A DNA stretch of 11,650 nucleotides, taken from Eubacteriales bacterium (lineage in GTDB: Bacteria > Bacillota_A > Clostridia > Christensenellales > Aristaeellaceae). Location: assembly GCA_029974855.1 (NCBI GenBank), contig JARKQO010000423.1:1-11650 (forward strand), written 5' to 3'. The notes under the pieces are model-generated. The model saw only the letters and a list, made by a program, of their open reading frames with translations. It was not told where the DNA came from and did no database searches. Positions within the stretch are counted from its first letter, which is position 1. Every line of letters begins with the position of its first letter. Below, piece by piece: positions 1 through 7,622 of this stretch. The position numbers and the translations under genes are program-made.

Positions 1-897
1 ACGGACCGGGTGGCCGTCTTTAAGGACGGCAAGCTGGTGGCCGTGAAGGACACCCCCGAAACCAACCCCACACAGCTGATCACCTTGATGGTGGGCCGGG
101 ACCTGGGGGAGACCTTTGCCACCTTGTGCCGCAACGACAGCATTGGCAACGTGATTTTGCAAATGGACCATGTGTCCAACGACCGGCTGCGGGACATCTC
201 CCTCAATATCCGGGCGGGGGAGATCGTGGGCCACAGCGGCCTGGCCGGGGCTGGGCGCACGGAGGTGGCCCGGGCCATCTTCGGGGCGGACCCCGTCACC
301 TCCGGCTCCATGACCTTCAAGGGCAGGCCCTATGCCCCCAAATCCCCCAAGGAGGCCATGGCCAAGGGCATCGGCCTGGCCCCGGAGGACCGGAAGCTGG
401 AAGGGCTGACCCTCATCCGTAGCGTGAAGGAAAACGCCAGCCTGGCGATTTTACACACCCTCACCAAGCTGGGCTTCATCCGGGCCAAGGCGGAAACCGC
501 CTTCTGCGACCAGTCCATCCGGGAGTTCGGCATCCGCACCCCCTCCCAGGAGCAAAAGGTGCTCAACCTCTCCGGGGGCAACCAGCAAAAGGTGATTTTG
601 GCCCGGTGGATGGCTATGAAGCCGGAGTTGATCATGCTGGATGAACCCACCAAGGGCATCGACGTGGGGGCCAAGAGCGAGATTTACGCCATGATCTGCA
701 AGGCGGCCTGCCAGGGCATCGGCGTGCTGCTGATCAGCAGCGAAATGCCCGAGGTGATCGGCCTGTGCGACCGGGTCTTTGTGCTCAAGGACGGCAGGAT
801 CACGGCCCAGCTTCCCCGGGGGGAGGCCACGGAGGAGAAAATCCTCACATACGCAATGCTCGATCACGCGGAAAAGGATGAGGTGGCCCATGGATAA
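1..897 (+). CDS. Sugar ABC transporter ATP-binding protein (AraG/RbsA/MglA type), C-terminal part, cut by left edge
   Basis: The reading frame is open from base 1 (first residues TDRVAVFKDGK), so the gene starts outside the window; the GTG at 10 is internal. About 298 residues are visible, compared with roughly 500 for the duplicated-ATPase sugar importers of this family. The first residues match the end of the first nucleotide-binding domain (the 'DRV.V.KDGK' strand after the H-loop). The second domain follows, with a degenerate Walker A (SGLAGAGRT, about residues 79-87), the signature LSGGNQQK, and a Walker B region LIMLDEPTKGIDVGAKSE. The degenerate second Walker A and the 'GGNQQK' signature are typical of RbsA/MglA/AraG proteins. 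It would energise uptake of a monosaccharide through the permease encoded next. The stop codon overlaps the permease start, so the two are translationally coupled. The family is certain; the exact sugar is not visible here. Confidence 0.96.
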   Translation, partial: TDRVAVFKDGKLVAVKDTPETNPTQLITLMVGRDLGETFATLCRNDSIGNVILQMDHVSNDRLRDISLNIRAGEIVGHSGLAGAGRTEVARAIFGADPVTSGSMTFKGRPYAPKSPKEAMAKGIGLAPEDRKLEGLTLIRSVKENASLAILHTLTKLGFIRAKAETAFCDQSIREFGIRTPSQEQKVLNLSGGNQQKVILARWMAMKPELIMLDEPTKGIDVGAKSEIYAMICKAACQGIGVLLISSEMPEVIGLCDRVFVLKDGRITAQLPRGEATEEKILTYAMLDHAEKDEVAHG

Positions 898-1858
898 GCG
901 CAAGCAAAGCATCCCGGCGCGGCTGGTACACTCGGAAGTCTTTGGCCTGCTGGTGGCCCTGATCGCCATGGTGGTACTGTTTTCCAGCATCAACCCCAAC
1001 TACTTCACCGTGCGCAACCTGCGCACCGTGCTCACCGGCGCGTCCCTCATCGGCCTGGTATGCGTGGGGGAATCTTTGCTGCTCATCGGCGGCTACATGG
1101 ACCTTTCCCCAGGCTCCACGGCGGCCTTCGCGGGCATCATCGCCGCCATGCTGCTGAAGGCCGGGCTGCCCTTCCTGCTGGTGATGGTTGCCATTGTGCT
1201 GCTGGGCGCATTCATCGGCATCTTTAACGCGTTCTTTATTACGAAGCTGAAGATCAACGCCTTCATTGCCACGCTGGCCACCCAGTCCATCGTGCGGGGC
1301 TTCTGCTACATCCTCTCGGGGGGGGAAAGCCTGCTGATCACCAACCCGGCCTTTTTGAAGATGGGCACCCTGAACGTGTTCTGGGACATCCCCTTCCCCA
1401 TTTTCTTCATGGTGATGGTGTTCATCGTGTTCTACATCGTCATGACCCGCACCCGCTTTGGCCGCAACGTGTACACCGTGGGCGGCAACCCCGTGGCCGC
1501 CCGGCTTACGGGCATCTCCACCACCCGGGTCACCTTCGCGCTGTTCATCATCATGGGGGTGCTGGCGGCGGTGGGCGGGGCCATCTTGGCGGCCCGCATG
1601 AACACGGGACAACCCCAGGCCTGCATCGGGCTGGAGTTTGACGGCATCACCGCGGCCATTCTGGGCGGCGTAGCCATGAGCGGCGGCGTGGGCATGCTGA
1701 CCGGGTCCTTTGTGGGGCTGCTGATCCTCCAAGGCTTCAGCACCGGGCTTACCATTGTCAACGTCCAGTCCTTCTGGCAATACGTGGCCAAGGGCGGGCT
1801 GATGCTGCTGGCCCTGAGCTTCGACTACCTGCGGTCCCAGCAGCGGCGCAGGGCGTAA
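890..1858 (+). CDS. Sugar ABC transporter permease (AraH/RbsC type)
   Basis: A 322-residue inner-membrane permease of the BPD_transp_2 family, the channel for a sugar importer. I chose the ATG at 890, which overlaps the ATPase gene by 8 bases and follows a purine-rich AAAAGGATGAGG. The open frame runs upstream to 779, but that part lies inside the ATPase gene. Hydrophobic segments lie at about residues 17-32, 48-66, 78-118, 168-186, 213-234, 250-282 and 298-312. The family motif 'DLSxGS' is present as DLSPGS (71-76). The segments KLKINAFIATLAT (119-131) and ILAARMNTGQP (232-242) closely resemble E. coli AraH as I remember it, more than RbsC. It would act as a homodimer with the ATPase upstream and the binding protein downstream. 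A 78-base gap with a hairpin separates it from the binding-protein gene. Confidence 0.95.
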   Translation: MDKRKQSIPARLVHSEVFGLLVALIAMVVLFSSINPNYFTVRNLRTVLTGASLIGLVCVGESLLLIGGYMDLSPGSTAAFAGIIAAMLLKAGLPFLLVMVAIVLLGAFIGIFNAFFITKLKINAFIATLATQSIVRGFCYILSGGESLLITNPAFLKMGTLNVFWDIPFPIFFMVMVFIVFYIVMTRTRFGRNVYTVGGNPVAARLTGISTTRVTFALFIIMGVLAAVGGAILAARMNTGQPQACIGLEFDGITAAILGGVAMSGGVGMLTGSFVGLLILQGFSTGLTIVNVQSFWQYVAKGGLMLLALSFDYLRSQQRRRA

Positions 1859-1871
1859 CCCAAGGATGTAC

Positions 1872-1896
1872 GCGGCCCGGGGAAGGCCCGGACCGT
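1872..1896 (+). other. Intergenic hairpin between permease and binding-protein genes
   Basis: CCGGG (1877-1881) pairs with CCCGG (1887-1891) around a 5-base loop. After one C-A mismatch the stem continues with CGG/CCG (1873-1875 with 1893-1895) and a possible G-T pair. No T tract follows, so it is not a standard intrinsic terminator. Hairpins in this place often stabilise one part of a transporter mRNA so that the binding protein is made in excess; that role is inferred here. Confidence 0.45.
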
Positions 1897-1936
1897 TGCA
1901 TAGAGAGTACCATACAAATAAAGGGAGGCAATGGAA

Positions 1937-2920
1937 ATGAAGAAAATCCTGGCACTGGCACTCAGCTTGGTTCTGCTGCTTGGCATGGCCGCCGCCGCGC
2001 TGGCCGAGGGAGACATCGTCCTGTACGGCATCTACAAGTCCGGCGACCAGCAATGGTTCATCGGCGAAGGCAAGGCCGCCGAAGAGAAGAGCCTGGAAAT
2101 GGGCGCCAAGGAATTCCACTATGTGGACGTGAAGCTGGACCCCGACCTCTACCTGCGGGCCATTGACGAGGCCATCACCAACGGCGCCAGCGGCATCCTC
2201 ACCTGCCCGCCGGACCAGAAGATGTCCCAAGTGGTGGTGCAGAAGTGCCAGGAAGCCGGCATCCCCGTGATCGCCTGCGACGACGCCCTTCAGGATGAAA
2301 GCGGCGCGTTCCTGGCTCCCTTCGTGGGCATTGACGCCTATGCCATCGGCATCGCCGTGGGCGAGTGGGCCGCCGAGTACGTGAAGGCCAACGGCATGAC
2401 CGGGGCCGACGTGGGCGTGCTGTACCTGACCGCCAACACCGTGTCCTCCTGCGTGCCGCGCACCCAGGGCCAAAAGGAAGTCTGGGCCCGGGAATTCCCG
2501 GAGTGGCCCCAGGCCAACGCCTTTGAGGCGGACTACACCGGCCCCCAGGATGAGGCCTTCAACCAGGCCGCCGCTATCTTCACCGCCAATCCCCAGATCG
2601 CCAAGTGGGTCATCATGACCATCAACGACGAAGGCGCCGCGGGGGCCACCCGGGCGCTGGAGCAGGCCGGCCTGGACAAGGACGCCGTGGTCGTGGGCAT
2701 CGGCGGCTACCTGGCCAAGCTGGAGTTCAAAAAAGAGGGCGGCTCCGCCTTCAAGGCCACCGCGTTCATCAACTACGTGGACGTGGGCGCCTACTCCGCT
2801 GAGAACATGATGAACTACCTCCTCAACGGCACGGAGATTCCCATGGACTTCCGTACCCCCGCCGTGATGATCACCGCGGACAACTACGTGGACATCATGA
2901 AGGATCAGGCGGCTGAATAA
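1937..2920 (+). CDS. AraF-like sugar ABC transporter substrate-binding protein
   Basis: A 327-residue exported periplasmic-binding-protein-type receptor (Peripla_BP_4 fold). I prefer the ATG at 1937 over the in-frame ATG at 1931: the AAGGGAGG at 1921-1928 is 8 bases from 1937 but only 2 from 1931. The N-terminus is MKK plus a leucine/alanine-rich core ending AALA before EGD (likely cleavage near residue 23), with no lipobox cysteine. The overall sequence follows E. coli AraF: QQWF, AIDEAITNGASGILTCPPD, VIACDD, PRTQG, AKWVIMTIND, VVGIGG. By my remembered alignment, AraF ligand residues Lys10, Asp90, Arg151 and Asn205 correspond to K34, D116, R175 and N230. Glu14, Met108 and Asn232 are replaced by Q38, I132 and Y258. 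It should therefore bind a sugar-like ligand, not necessarily arabinose. It is last in its operon, followed by a strong terminator. Confidence 0.93.
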   Translation: MKKILALALSLVLLLGMAAAALAEGDIVLYGIYKSGDQQWFIGEGKAAEEKSLEMGAKEFHYVDVKLDPDLYLRAIDEAITNGASGILTCPPDQKMSQVVVQKCQEAGIPVIACDDALQDESGAFLAPFVGIDAYAIGIAVGEWAAEYVKANGMTGADVGVLYLTANTVSSCVPRTQGQKEVWAREFPEWPQANAFEADYTGPQDEAFNQAAAIFTANPQIAKWVIMTINDEGAAGATRALEQAGLDKDAVVVGIGGYLAKLEFKKEGGSAFKATAFINYVDVGAYSAENMMNYLLNGTEIPMDFRTPAVMITADNYVDIMKDQAAE

Positions 2921-2939
2921 GCCCGCCCCCTTCCCCCTC

Positions 2940-2967
2940 AAGCAGGCCGTATCCACGGCCTGCTTTT
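2940..2967 (+). terminator. Intrinsic terminator of the ABC transporter operon
   Basis: A perfect 11-bp inverted repeat, AAGCAGGCCGT (2940-2950) and ACGGCCTGCTT (2955-2965), has a 4-base ATCC loop and a short T run (2964-2967). It starts 19 bases after the stop of the binding-protein gene. The T tract is short, but the stem is long and GC-rich. It should separate the transporter transcript from the kinase/regulator transcript. Confidence 0.85.
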
Positions 2968-2976
2968 GACAAGCTG

Positions 2977-2985
2977 TGCTATAAT
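2977..2985 (+). promoter_or_regulatory. Extended -10 promoter for the sensor kinase and response regulator genes
   Basis: TGCTATAAT is a perfect extended -10 (TGn plus TATAAT at 2980-2985), 46 bases before the kinase ATG, predicting a start near 2992 and a leader of about 40 bases. There is no good -35 at the usual 16-18 base distance. A TTGACA occurs at 2966-2971 but is only 8 bases away, too close to pair with this -10. The site follows the terminator hairpin immediately, which fits a separate transcription unit. Confidence 0.7.
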
Positions 2986-3031
2986 GGGATGTGCCGCCGC
3001 CCCGGCAACACCGGCAAAAGGAGGGAGCCAC

Positions 3032-4840
3032 ATGGGCAAAAAATTCATCCTGTCCTGGCTGTTCGGCCGGTTCCGGACCATCCGCTCCCAGCTGACCTTC
3101 ACCTCGGTGGTGCTGGTGGCGGTGCTGGTGATGTGCATCCTGTTGGCCAGCTTTACCCTGCTGAGTTACTTCGTGCGGCAGAACCACCAGCTGGCCGCCA
3201 ACACGGTGGAGATCGCGGGAGAATCCGTGCAGCGCCGCATCGAGGCCTTGCGCAAGCTGGTGTCCCTGGTGCGGGAGGATTCCGCCCTGACGGCGGCCCT
3301 GTATGCCGGAGGCGACGGGGAGGGAGTGGCCCAGCGGATGTCCTCCCTGTACGCCTACGGCCTGCAGCAGCGCTACCTGATTTCCACCCGGGAGAAAATC
3401 CTCAACCCCATCTACCTGGGCAACGAGGCCCAGGGGGACAACGCCCTGCGCCTGGCGGGGTTCTACGAGTACCTGGAGGACGGCAAGGAGGAACACTTTT
3501 CCGCGCCCCATCAATTCCCCTTCCGCAGCCCAGACGGGGACCGGATCAGCTTTTTTTCCACGCTGCGGGACCCCTCCCAGCGCTACCGGGTATACGGCTA
3601 TGTGCTGCTCATCGTATCCATTCCCTCGCTGTTTGAGGACCGGCAGGATTTGATCCGCTCCCGCTTTGACGATTTTTACGTGGTGGACGGCGAGGGCCGG
3701 CTGATCTTTAGCCTCCGGGGCAACCAAAGCAACCGGCAGAGCCGCTCCTTTGTGCTGGCCAACGCCGCCCGCCTGGCCCAGGCGGAGAGCCTGGAGGACC
3801 AGGGGCATCTGTACTTTTCCTCCGCCGTGCAGTCCTACTCCGATTGGCGCATCGTGGGGGTGGTGGCCCGGGGGGCCTTCTCCCGCAGCGTATACCTGAT
3901 CATGGCCGTGGTTTCCCTGCTGGGGGTGGCGGGGGTGCTGCTGGTATTCGCCCTGTCCAGCGCCATTACGGGCAACGTGTCCCGCCCGGTGAAGGAGCTG
4001 AACCAGGCCATGACGGTGTTCAAATCCGGGCAGCTTCCCTCCAAGCTGGCCATCTCCCCCATGGCGGAGGAAATGACCACCTTGGTCACCGGGTTCAACA
4101 CCATGCTGGATAATCTCCAATCCCATTTGGACACCATCATGCGGGAGCAGGAGCAAAAGAAAAACGCGGAGGTCACGGCGCTGCGCTACCAGCTCCAGTC
4201 CCTCCAGCACCAGATCAACCCGCATTTTCTGTACAACACCCTGAACATCATCAGCTTTTTGGCCCTGGACGGCAAGAGCGCCGAGATCCGGGATTTCAAC
4301 CAGTCTTTGATCGCGCTGCTGCGGGCCACCCTCAGCGACACCCGGGACAGCGTGAGCATCCGCAGCGAAATCCTCTTTTTGGAGGCCTATGTGGGCATCA
4401 TGGCCTACCGCTACCCGGACCAGTTCACCGTGAACATCCGGGTGGACGACGGCCTGTGGGAGCATCCTATCCCCAAGCTGATTTTGCAGCCCTTGGTGGA
4501 GAACGCCATGATCCACGGGGTGGTGCCCAACGAGGGCAGGGGCCTCATCGAGGTGCTGATTGAGGACCGGGACCGGTGGATCAACGTCACCGTGGGGGAC
4601 GACGGCGTGGGCATGGACCCTGAGAAGCTGCGGGAGCTGCTGGTGCCCCGCAAGCGCTTTACCGGCATCGGCCTGGCCAACGTCAACGACCGGCTGAAGC
4701 TGTGCTACGGGGACGAATCGGGCCTGGTGATCAGCAGCGAGCCCAGCATGGGCACGGTGATCATGTTCAAAATCCGCAAGGAGATCCCCGGTTCGGAAAG
4801 GAGCAGCGATGCAGCAACTACGGGCATTGGTGGTGGATGA
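3032..4840 (+). CDS. Sensor histidine kinase, YesM/LytS type (HAMP, His_kinase, HATPase)
   Basis: A 602-residue membrane kinase. The ATG at 3032 is preceded by AAAGGAGGG at 3017-3025 with good spacing; an earlier in-frame ATG at 2966 lies in the promoter and is rejected. Membrane segments lie at about residues 22-46 and 286-309, enclosing an extracellular sensor of about 240 residues. A HAMP linker (310-365) and coiled coil lead to the His_kinase box HQINPHFLYNTLN, with H398 as the likely phosphorylated histidine. The ATPase domain has the N box LILQPLVENAMIHG (N491), the G1 box DDGVGMD (523-529) and the G2 segment GIGLANVNDRL (545-555). It would phosphorylate the response regulator encoded next, with which it overlaps by 32 bases. 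Such pairs usually control nearby carbohydrate transporters, here perhaps the upstream ABC operon. The signal it senses is unknown. Confidence 0.96.
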   Translation: MGKKFILSWLFGRFRTIRSQLTFTSVVLVAVLVMCILLASFTLLSYFVRQNHQLAANTVEIAGESVQRRIEALRKLVSLVREDSALTAALYAGGDGEGVAQRMSSLYAYGLQQRYLISTREKILNPIYLGNEAQGDNALRLAGFYEYLEDGKEEHFSAPHQFPFRSPDGDRISFFSTLRDPSQRYRVYGYVLLIVSIPSLFEDRQDLIRSRFDDFYVVDGEGRLIFSLRGNQSNRQSRSFVLANAARLAQAESLEDQGHLYFSSAVQSYSDWRIVGVVARGAFSRSVYLIMAVVSLLGVAGVLLVFALSSAITGNVSRPVKELNQAMTVFKSGQLPSKLAISPMAEEMTTLVTGFNTMLDNLQSHLDTIMREQEQKKNAEVTALRYQLQSLQHQINPHFLYNTLNIISFLALDGKSAEIRDFNQSLIALLRATLSDTRDSVSIRSEILFLEAYVGIMAYRYPDQFTVNIRVDDGLWEHPIPKLILQPLVENAMIHGVVPNEGRGLIEVLIEDRDRWINVTVGDDGVGMDPEKLRELLVPRKRFTGIGLANVNDRLKLCYGDESGLVISSEPSMGTVIMFKIRKEIPGSERSSDAATTGIGGG

Positions 4841-6362
4841 CGAATACGCCGCCCGGGAGACCCTCTGCCGCCTGGTGGACTGGAGCGATTTCGGGTTCAG
4901 CCCGCCGGTCACCGCCACCAACGGGGCCCAGGCCCTGGAGGCCTGGCGGCGGGAGCGCTTTGATTTGGTGCTGACGGATATCGAGATGCCGGTGATGAAC
5001 GGCATTGAGCTCATTGAGGCCATCCGCCGGGAGGACCCGCTGCAAGCCATCGTGGTGGTATCCTGCCACGAGAAGTTCGCCTATGCCCGCCGGGCGCTGC
5101 AGCTGGGGGTGGAGGACTACTTCATCAAGGACCTGCTGACCCGCAAGGAGCTTACGGCCTTCCTGTCCTCTTTGGCGCTGCAGTCCGGCTACCTGCGGCC
5201 TGTGCGCTCTCCCCAGCGCAACACCTTGGACGACGCCCTGCGGCTGGCCGCCGGGGGCGCGCCGCTGCAAGGGGCGGACTGGCCCGCCCCGGGCTTTGAG
5301 GCGGCCAGCGTGTTCGCCGTGATGATCGACGAGTTTGAAGCCCTGCTGCCAACCGGGGAGGAGGCGGTGCTGGAGCGGGTATCCGCCTTTGTGGCGGAAA
5401 CGGAATGCCTGGCCCGCTACTATCCCGGGGGGGATACCTGCTACTTCCTGTTTCAGGTGGAAAACAACCCCTCGCTGCTGTACTACTATACCTCCGCCAT
5501 CGGCATCGCCGGGGGCGCGCGGCTGGCGGCCAAGAAAAACGGGCTGCGCTCCGTGAGCATCGGGGTCAGCAACCTGTTTTCCGGCCTGGAGGGGATGGGC
5601 GCGGCCTGCCGCCAGGCCCGGGAGGCGGCCCAAATGCGCATCGTCAACGGCCAGGGCCGCACCATTCTCTTTGACACCATCGCCCTGCGCAAGTCCGCTT
5701 TGGATTTCCGCCAAACGGACTACCTGCTCAAGTGCATCGAGGATTTCAGCCACCACGCCAACACCGCCTGTCTGCACCTCATCGACAAGCTGTACGAGGT
5801 GGCGCTGCCCTCCTCCTTTGCCCACGCCCATTACTTCCGCTACCTCAACGCCCGGCTGTGGGCCTTGGTGCAGGCCGTGGCCCGGGCCCAGGGCCGGGAA
5901 TACCAGGCGGTGCTCTCCAGCCTGGGGGTCAGCATGGAAAGCGTCAACCGCATGGAAAGCAGCCGGGAGATGTCCCAGTTTTTCAAAACCTGCCTGCTGG
6001 CCCTTTTCGCAGAGGACGCGGAAAACGACAACCTGGTGAACCGGGCCCTGCGCCTGATCGAGCGGGAATACACCCAGGATATTTCCTTAAGCTACATCGC
6101 GGACGAGCTGCACACCAACAAGAGCTACCTCTCCCGCCTGTTCAAGGAAAAAACCGGGGACAGCGTGATGAACTACATCATGGGCAAGAAGATCTCCCGG
6201 GCCAAGCACCTGCTGCTGCACACCCAGATGAAGCTGTACGAAATTTCCGACAGCCTCAGCTTCGCCTCCCCCCAGTACCTGTCCACGGTGTTCAAGCGGT
6301 ATACGGGGGTTTCCCCCAACGAGTACAAGAGGGCGCTGCTGCGGGAGGGGGAGGAGCGCTGA
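4809..6362 (+). CDS. Response regulator with AraC-type DNA-binding domain, YesN type
   Basis: A 517-residue cytoplasmic regulator. The ATG at 4809 lies inside the 3' end of the kinase gene and follows AAAGGAG at 4797-4803 (5-base spacing). The receiver domain (about 1-118) has the acidic pair D10/D11, the phosphoacceptor D57 in FDLVLTDIEMPVMNG, the switch residue S85 and K107 in EDYFIKD. The long middle region (about 125-395) is typical of YesN proteins and has a degenerate GGDEF-like part (SIGVSNLF... QAREAAQMRIVNGQGR). Two AraC helix-turn-helix units close the protein: one around DISLSYIADELHTNKSYLSR and one ending in YTGVSPNEYKRAL. It is the partner of the YesM-type kinase; target promoters are not evident. 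It converges on the - strand block 27 bases downstream. Confidence 0.96.
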   Translation: MQQLRALVVDDEYAARETLCRLVDWSDFGFSPPVTATNGAQALEAWRRERFDLVLTDIEMPVMNGIELIEAIRREDPLQAIVVVSCHEKFAYARRALQLGVEDYFIKDLLTRKELTAFLSSLALQSGYLRPVRSPQRNTLDDALRLAAGGAPLQGADWPAPGFEAASVFAVMIDEFEALLPTGEEAVLERVSAFVAETECLARYYPGGDTCYFLFQVENNPSLLYYYTSAIGIAGGARLAAKKNGLRSVSIGVSNLFSGLEGMGAACRQAREAAQMRIVNGQGRTILFDTIALRKSALDFRQTDYLLKCIEDFSHHANTACLHLIDKLYEVALPSSFAHAHYFRYLNARLWALVQAVARAQGREYQAVLSSLGVSMESVNRMESSREMSQFFKTCLLALFAEDAENDNLVNRALRLIEREYTQDISLSYIADELHTNKSYLSRLFKEKTGDSVMNYIMGKKISRAKHLLLHTQMKLYEISDSLSFASPQYLSTVFKRYTGVSPNEYKRALLREGEER

Positions 6363-6386
6363 GGGCCCTCTTGCCCAGGGCGCTCC
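6353..6386. terminator. Possible bidirectional hairpin between convergent genes
   Basis: GGAGCGC (6353-6359) pairs with GCGCTCC (6380-6386), with a smaller internal pairing of GGGC (6363-6366) and GCCC (6373-6376). It spans the end of the response-regulator gene and most of the 27-base gap before the end of the convergent UroD gene. No T tract follows on either strand, so termination is only a suggestion from position and stem. Confidence 0.35.
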
Positions 6387-6389
6387 CCC

Positions 6390-7559
6390 TTACTCCCCCA
6401 GCCTTTGGTTCATCTCCCGGATACGCTCCCCCATGGCGATCACATGCCCCATATTTCCGTTCACGGGCAGGATATCCCCCACGTTGAGGAGGAACCTGCC
6501 CTGGGACAGCCGGGCCAGCCGCTCCGTATAGGCCAAAATCTCCTCCAAGGGCGTGCCGTCGCAAAACAGCGCCGAGGGCACCCCCACAAAGGCGTACATA
6601 TCGTCCCCCAAAGCCGCCGCCAGCTGCTCCGGGGTATAGTCAAACATGGGGGCTGGGGTGCAGCCGTCCAGCAGGTCAAAGCCCGCGTGCCGCATCAAAG
6701 GCAGCAGGCTTTTTAAATTGCCGTCCACATGGGTGGAGATCAGCTTGCCCGCGGCCCGCAGCCGCTCCCCGGCGCTGCGGTAGAAGGGGATGCAGTAGGC
6801 CTCGTACCAGTGGGGGGAAAACAGGGTGGCGTCCGCGTGGTCGCAGGTCAGCACCAAGGAGCAGCTGGATTGGCAGGCCAAGTCGATCAGCTCCAGGTCC
6901 TTGGCTGCTTGCACCTCCTCAAAGCGGCGGTAGGCCTGGGGATCGTCGTAGAGCAAGAAGGCTGTGTTTTCAAAGCCCAGGTATTCGTGGAGCAGCTTGC
7001 CAAAGGGGGACCGGTTCACCACGATGTCCGATTGCCCCCAGGAGCCGATGGCGGCCAAATCCCGGCGGATATTCTCGTCCAGCAGGCGGAAGTGGGTGCC
7101 CCGGACAATCTCCAGCAGGATGTCCATCTCCTCCGGGTCGTCCAGGAGATGGTCCACCGGGCCCCAGCTGCCGTCCGCCGCCAGCTTGAACACCCTGTCC
7201 AAGGTGCCCTTGGGGGTGTGGTAGGCGATGGTTTTCACATCGCCCCGGATGGTTTCGGTATACCGGATGGAGGGGTCGTAGGATTCCTCGTACCAGTCCC
7301 GGCTGTGCACGTGGATGCCCCAGTTGTACTTCCGGTGGATGTCCAGGAGGCTGAGGCCCAGAAACTCCTCCGGGATGCCGATGCCCCGCTCAAACTTGAT
7401 GGGATCGTCGCTGGGCACAAAGACCCCGGGACCGTATTTCAGCGGCGTACCGGGGGTGCGGTGCTGCCCGCAGTACCAATCGGTAATGTCCGGCACAAAG
7501 GGAATCCGCCTGGGCCGCCGGCCCCGGACTACGGCAAAGAAAAGGTCACGATGGGTCAT
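6390..7559 (-). CDS. Uroporphyrinogen decarboxylase-family protein (putative corrinoid-linked methyltransferase), HxDG variant
   Basis: A 389-residue UroD-fold protein, starting MTHRDLFFAVVRG. I chose the ATG at 7559 because AAAGG lies 9 bases upstream and a likely promoter -10 covers the alternative ATG at 7595. True haem-pathway UroD and MtaA/MtbA-type methyltransferases share this fold, but the active-site pattern here fits neither exactly. The place where MtaA-type enzymes have the zinc motif HxCG reads STHVDGN (H277, D279); one further cysteine lies at C300 (LLDGCTPAPM). In Clostridia such UroD-family proteins are usually found with corrinoid proteins and RACo-like activators and are thought to move methyl groups. 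The RACo-like neighbour upstream favours that role over haem synthesis. The substrate is unknown. A 105-base gap separates it from the upstream gene. Confidence 0.88.
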   Translation of the reverse strand: MTHRDLFFAVVRGRRPRRIPFVPDITDWYCGQHRTPGTPLKYGPGVFVPSDDPIKFERGIGIPEEFLGLSLLDIHRKYNWGIHVHSRDWYEESYDPSIRYTETIRGDVKTIAYHTPKGTLDRVFKLAADGSWGPVDHLLDDPEEMDILLEIVRGTHFRLLDENIRRDLAAIGSWGQSDIVVNRSPFGKLLHEYLGFENTAFLLYDDPQAYRRFEEVQAAKDLELIDLACQSSCSLVLTCDHADATLFSPHWYEAYCIPFYRSAGERLRAAGKLISTHVDGNLKSLLPLMRHAGFDLLDGCTPAPMFDYTPEQLAAALGDDMYAFVGVPSALFCDGTPLEEILAYTERLARLSQGRFLLNVGDILPVNGNMGHVIAMGERIREMNQRLGE

Positions 7560-7593
7560 CCCACTCATCCTTTCTATCCATTCCTGTACGCAC

Positions 7594-7622
7594 ATTGTAA
7601 GGAATCTGAAAAAGAATGGGAA
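7594..7622 (-). promoter_or_regulatory. Likely promoter of the HxDG UroD-family gene
   Basis: Read on the - strand, TTCCCA (7622-7617, 4 of 6 matches to TTGACA) lies 17 bases before TACAAT (7599-7594, 5 of 6 matches to TATAAT). Transcription would begin near 7587, leaving a leader of about 28 bases that includes the AAAGG ribosome site. The region is much more AT-rich than its surroundings. It suggests that the last gene of the - strand group can be transcribed on its own as well as by read-through. Confidence 0.55.

Noticed and set aside
1896..1924. A promoter before the binding-protein gene (TTGCAT with a downstream -10)
   Set aside because: At 17 bases the hexamer is TAAAGG, and the better TACAAA is only 11 bases away, so no acceptable pair exists.
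2966..2985. TTGACA plus TATAAT read as a standard promoter
   Set aside because: The two hexamers are only 8 bases apart, while 16-18 is needed. The extended -10 alone explains the site better.
845..5050. A 1401-codon open frame on the - strand across the transporter and kinase genes
   Set aside because: It is antisense to four well-recognised genes, crosses their terminator and promoter, and its translation is low-complexity (rich in G, H, Q, V, A) without domains. Long stop-free antisense frames are expected opposite GC-rich coding sequence.
4818..5831. A 337-codon - strand frame inside the response-regulator gene
   Set aside because: It lies wholly opposite a clear receiver/AraC protein and has no family signature.
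6390..7559. A haem-pathway uroporphyrinogen decarboxylase (hemE)
   Set aside because: No other haem genes are near, the sequence lacks the hemE N-terminal pattern as I know it, and the neighbours are RACo-like and methyltransferase-like.
7566..7595. Upstream starts for the HxDG UroD gene (ATG at 7595 or 7568)
   Set aside because: The 7595 ATG overlaps the likely -10 and has no ribosome site; the 7568 ATG directly follows the AAAGG, leaving no spacing.
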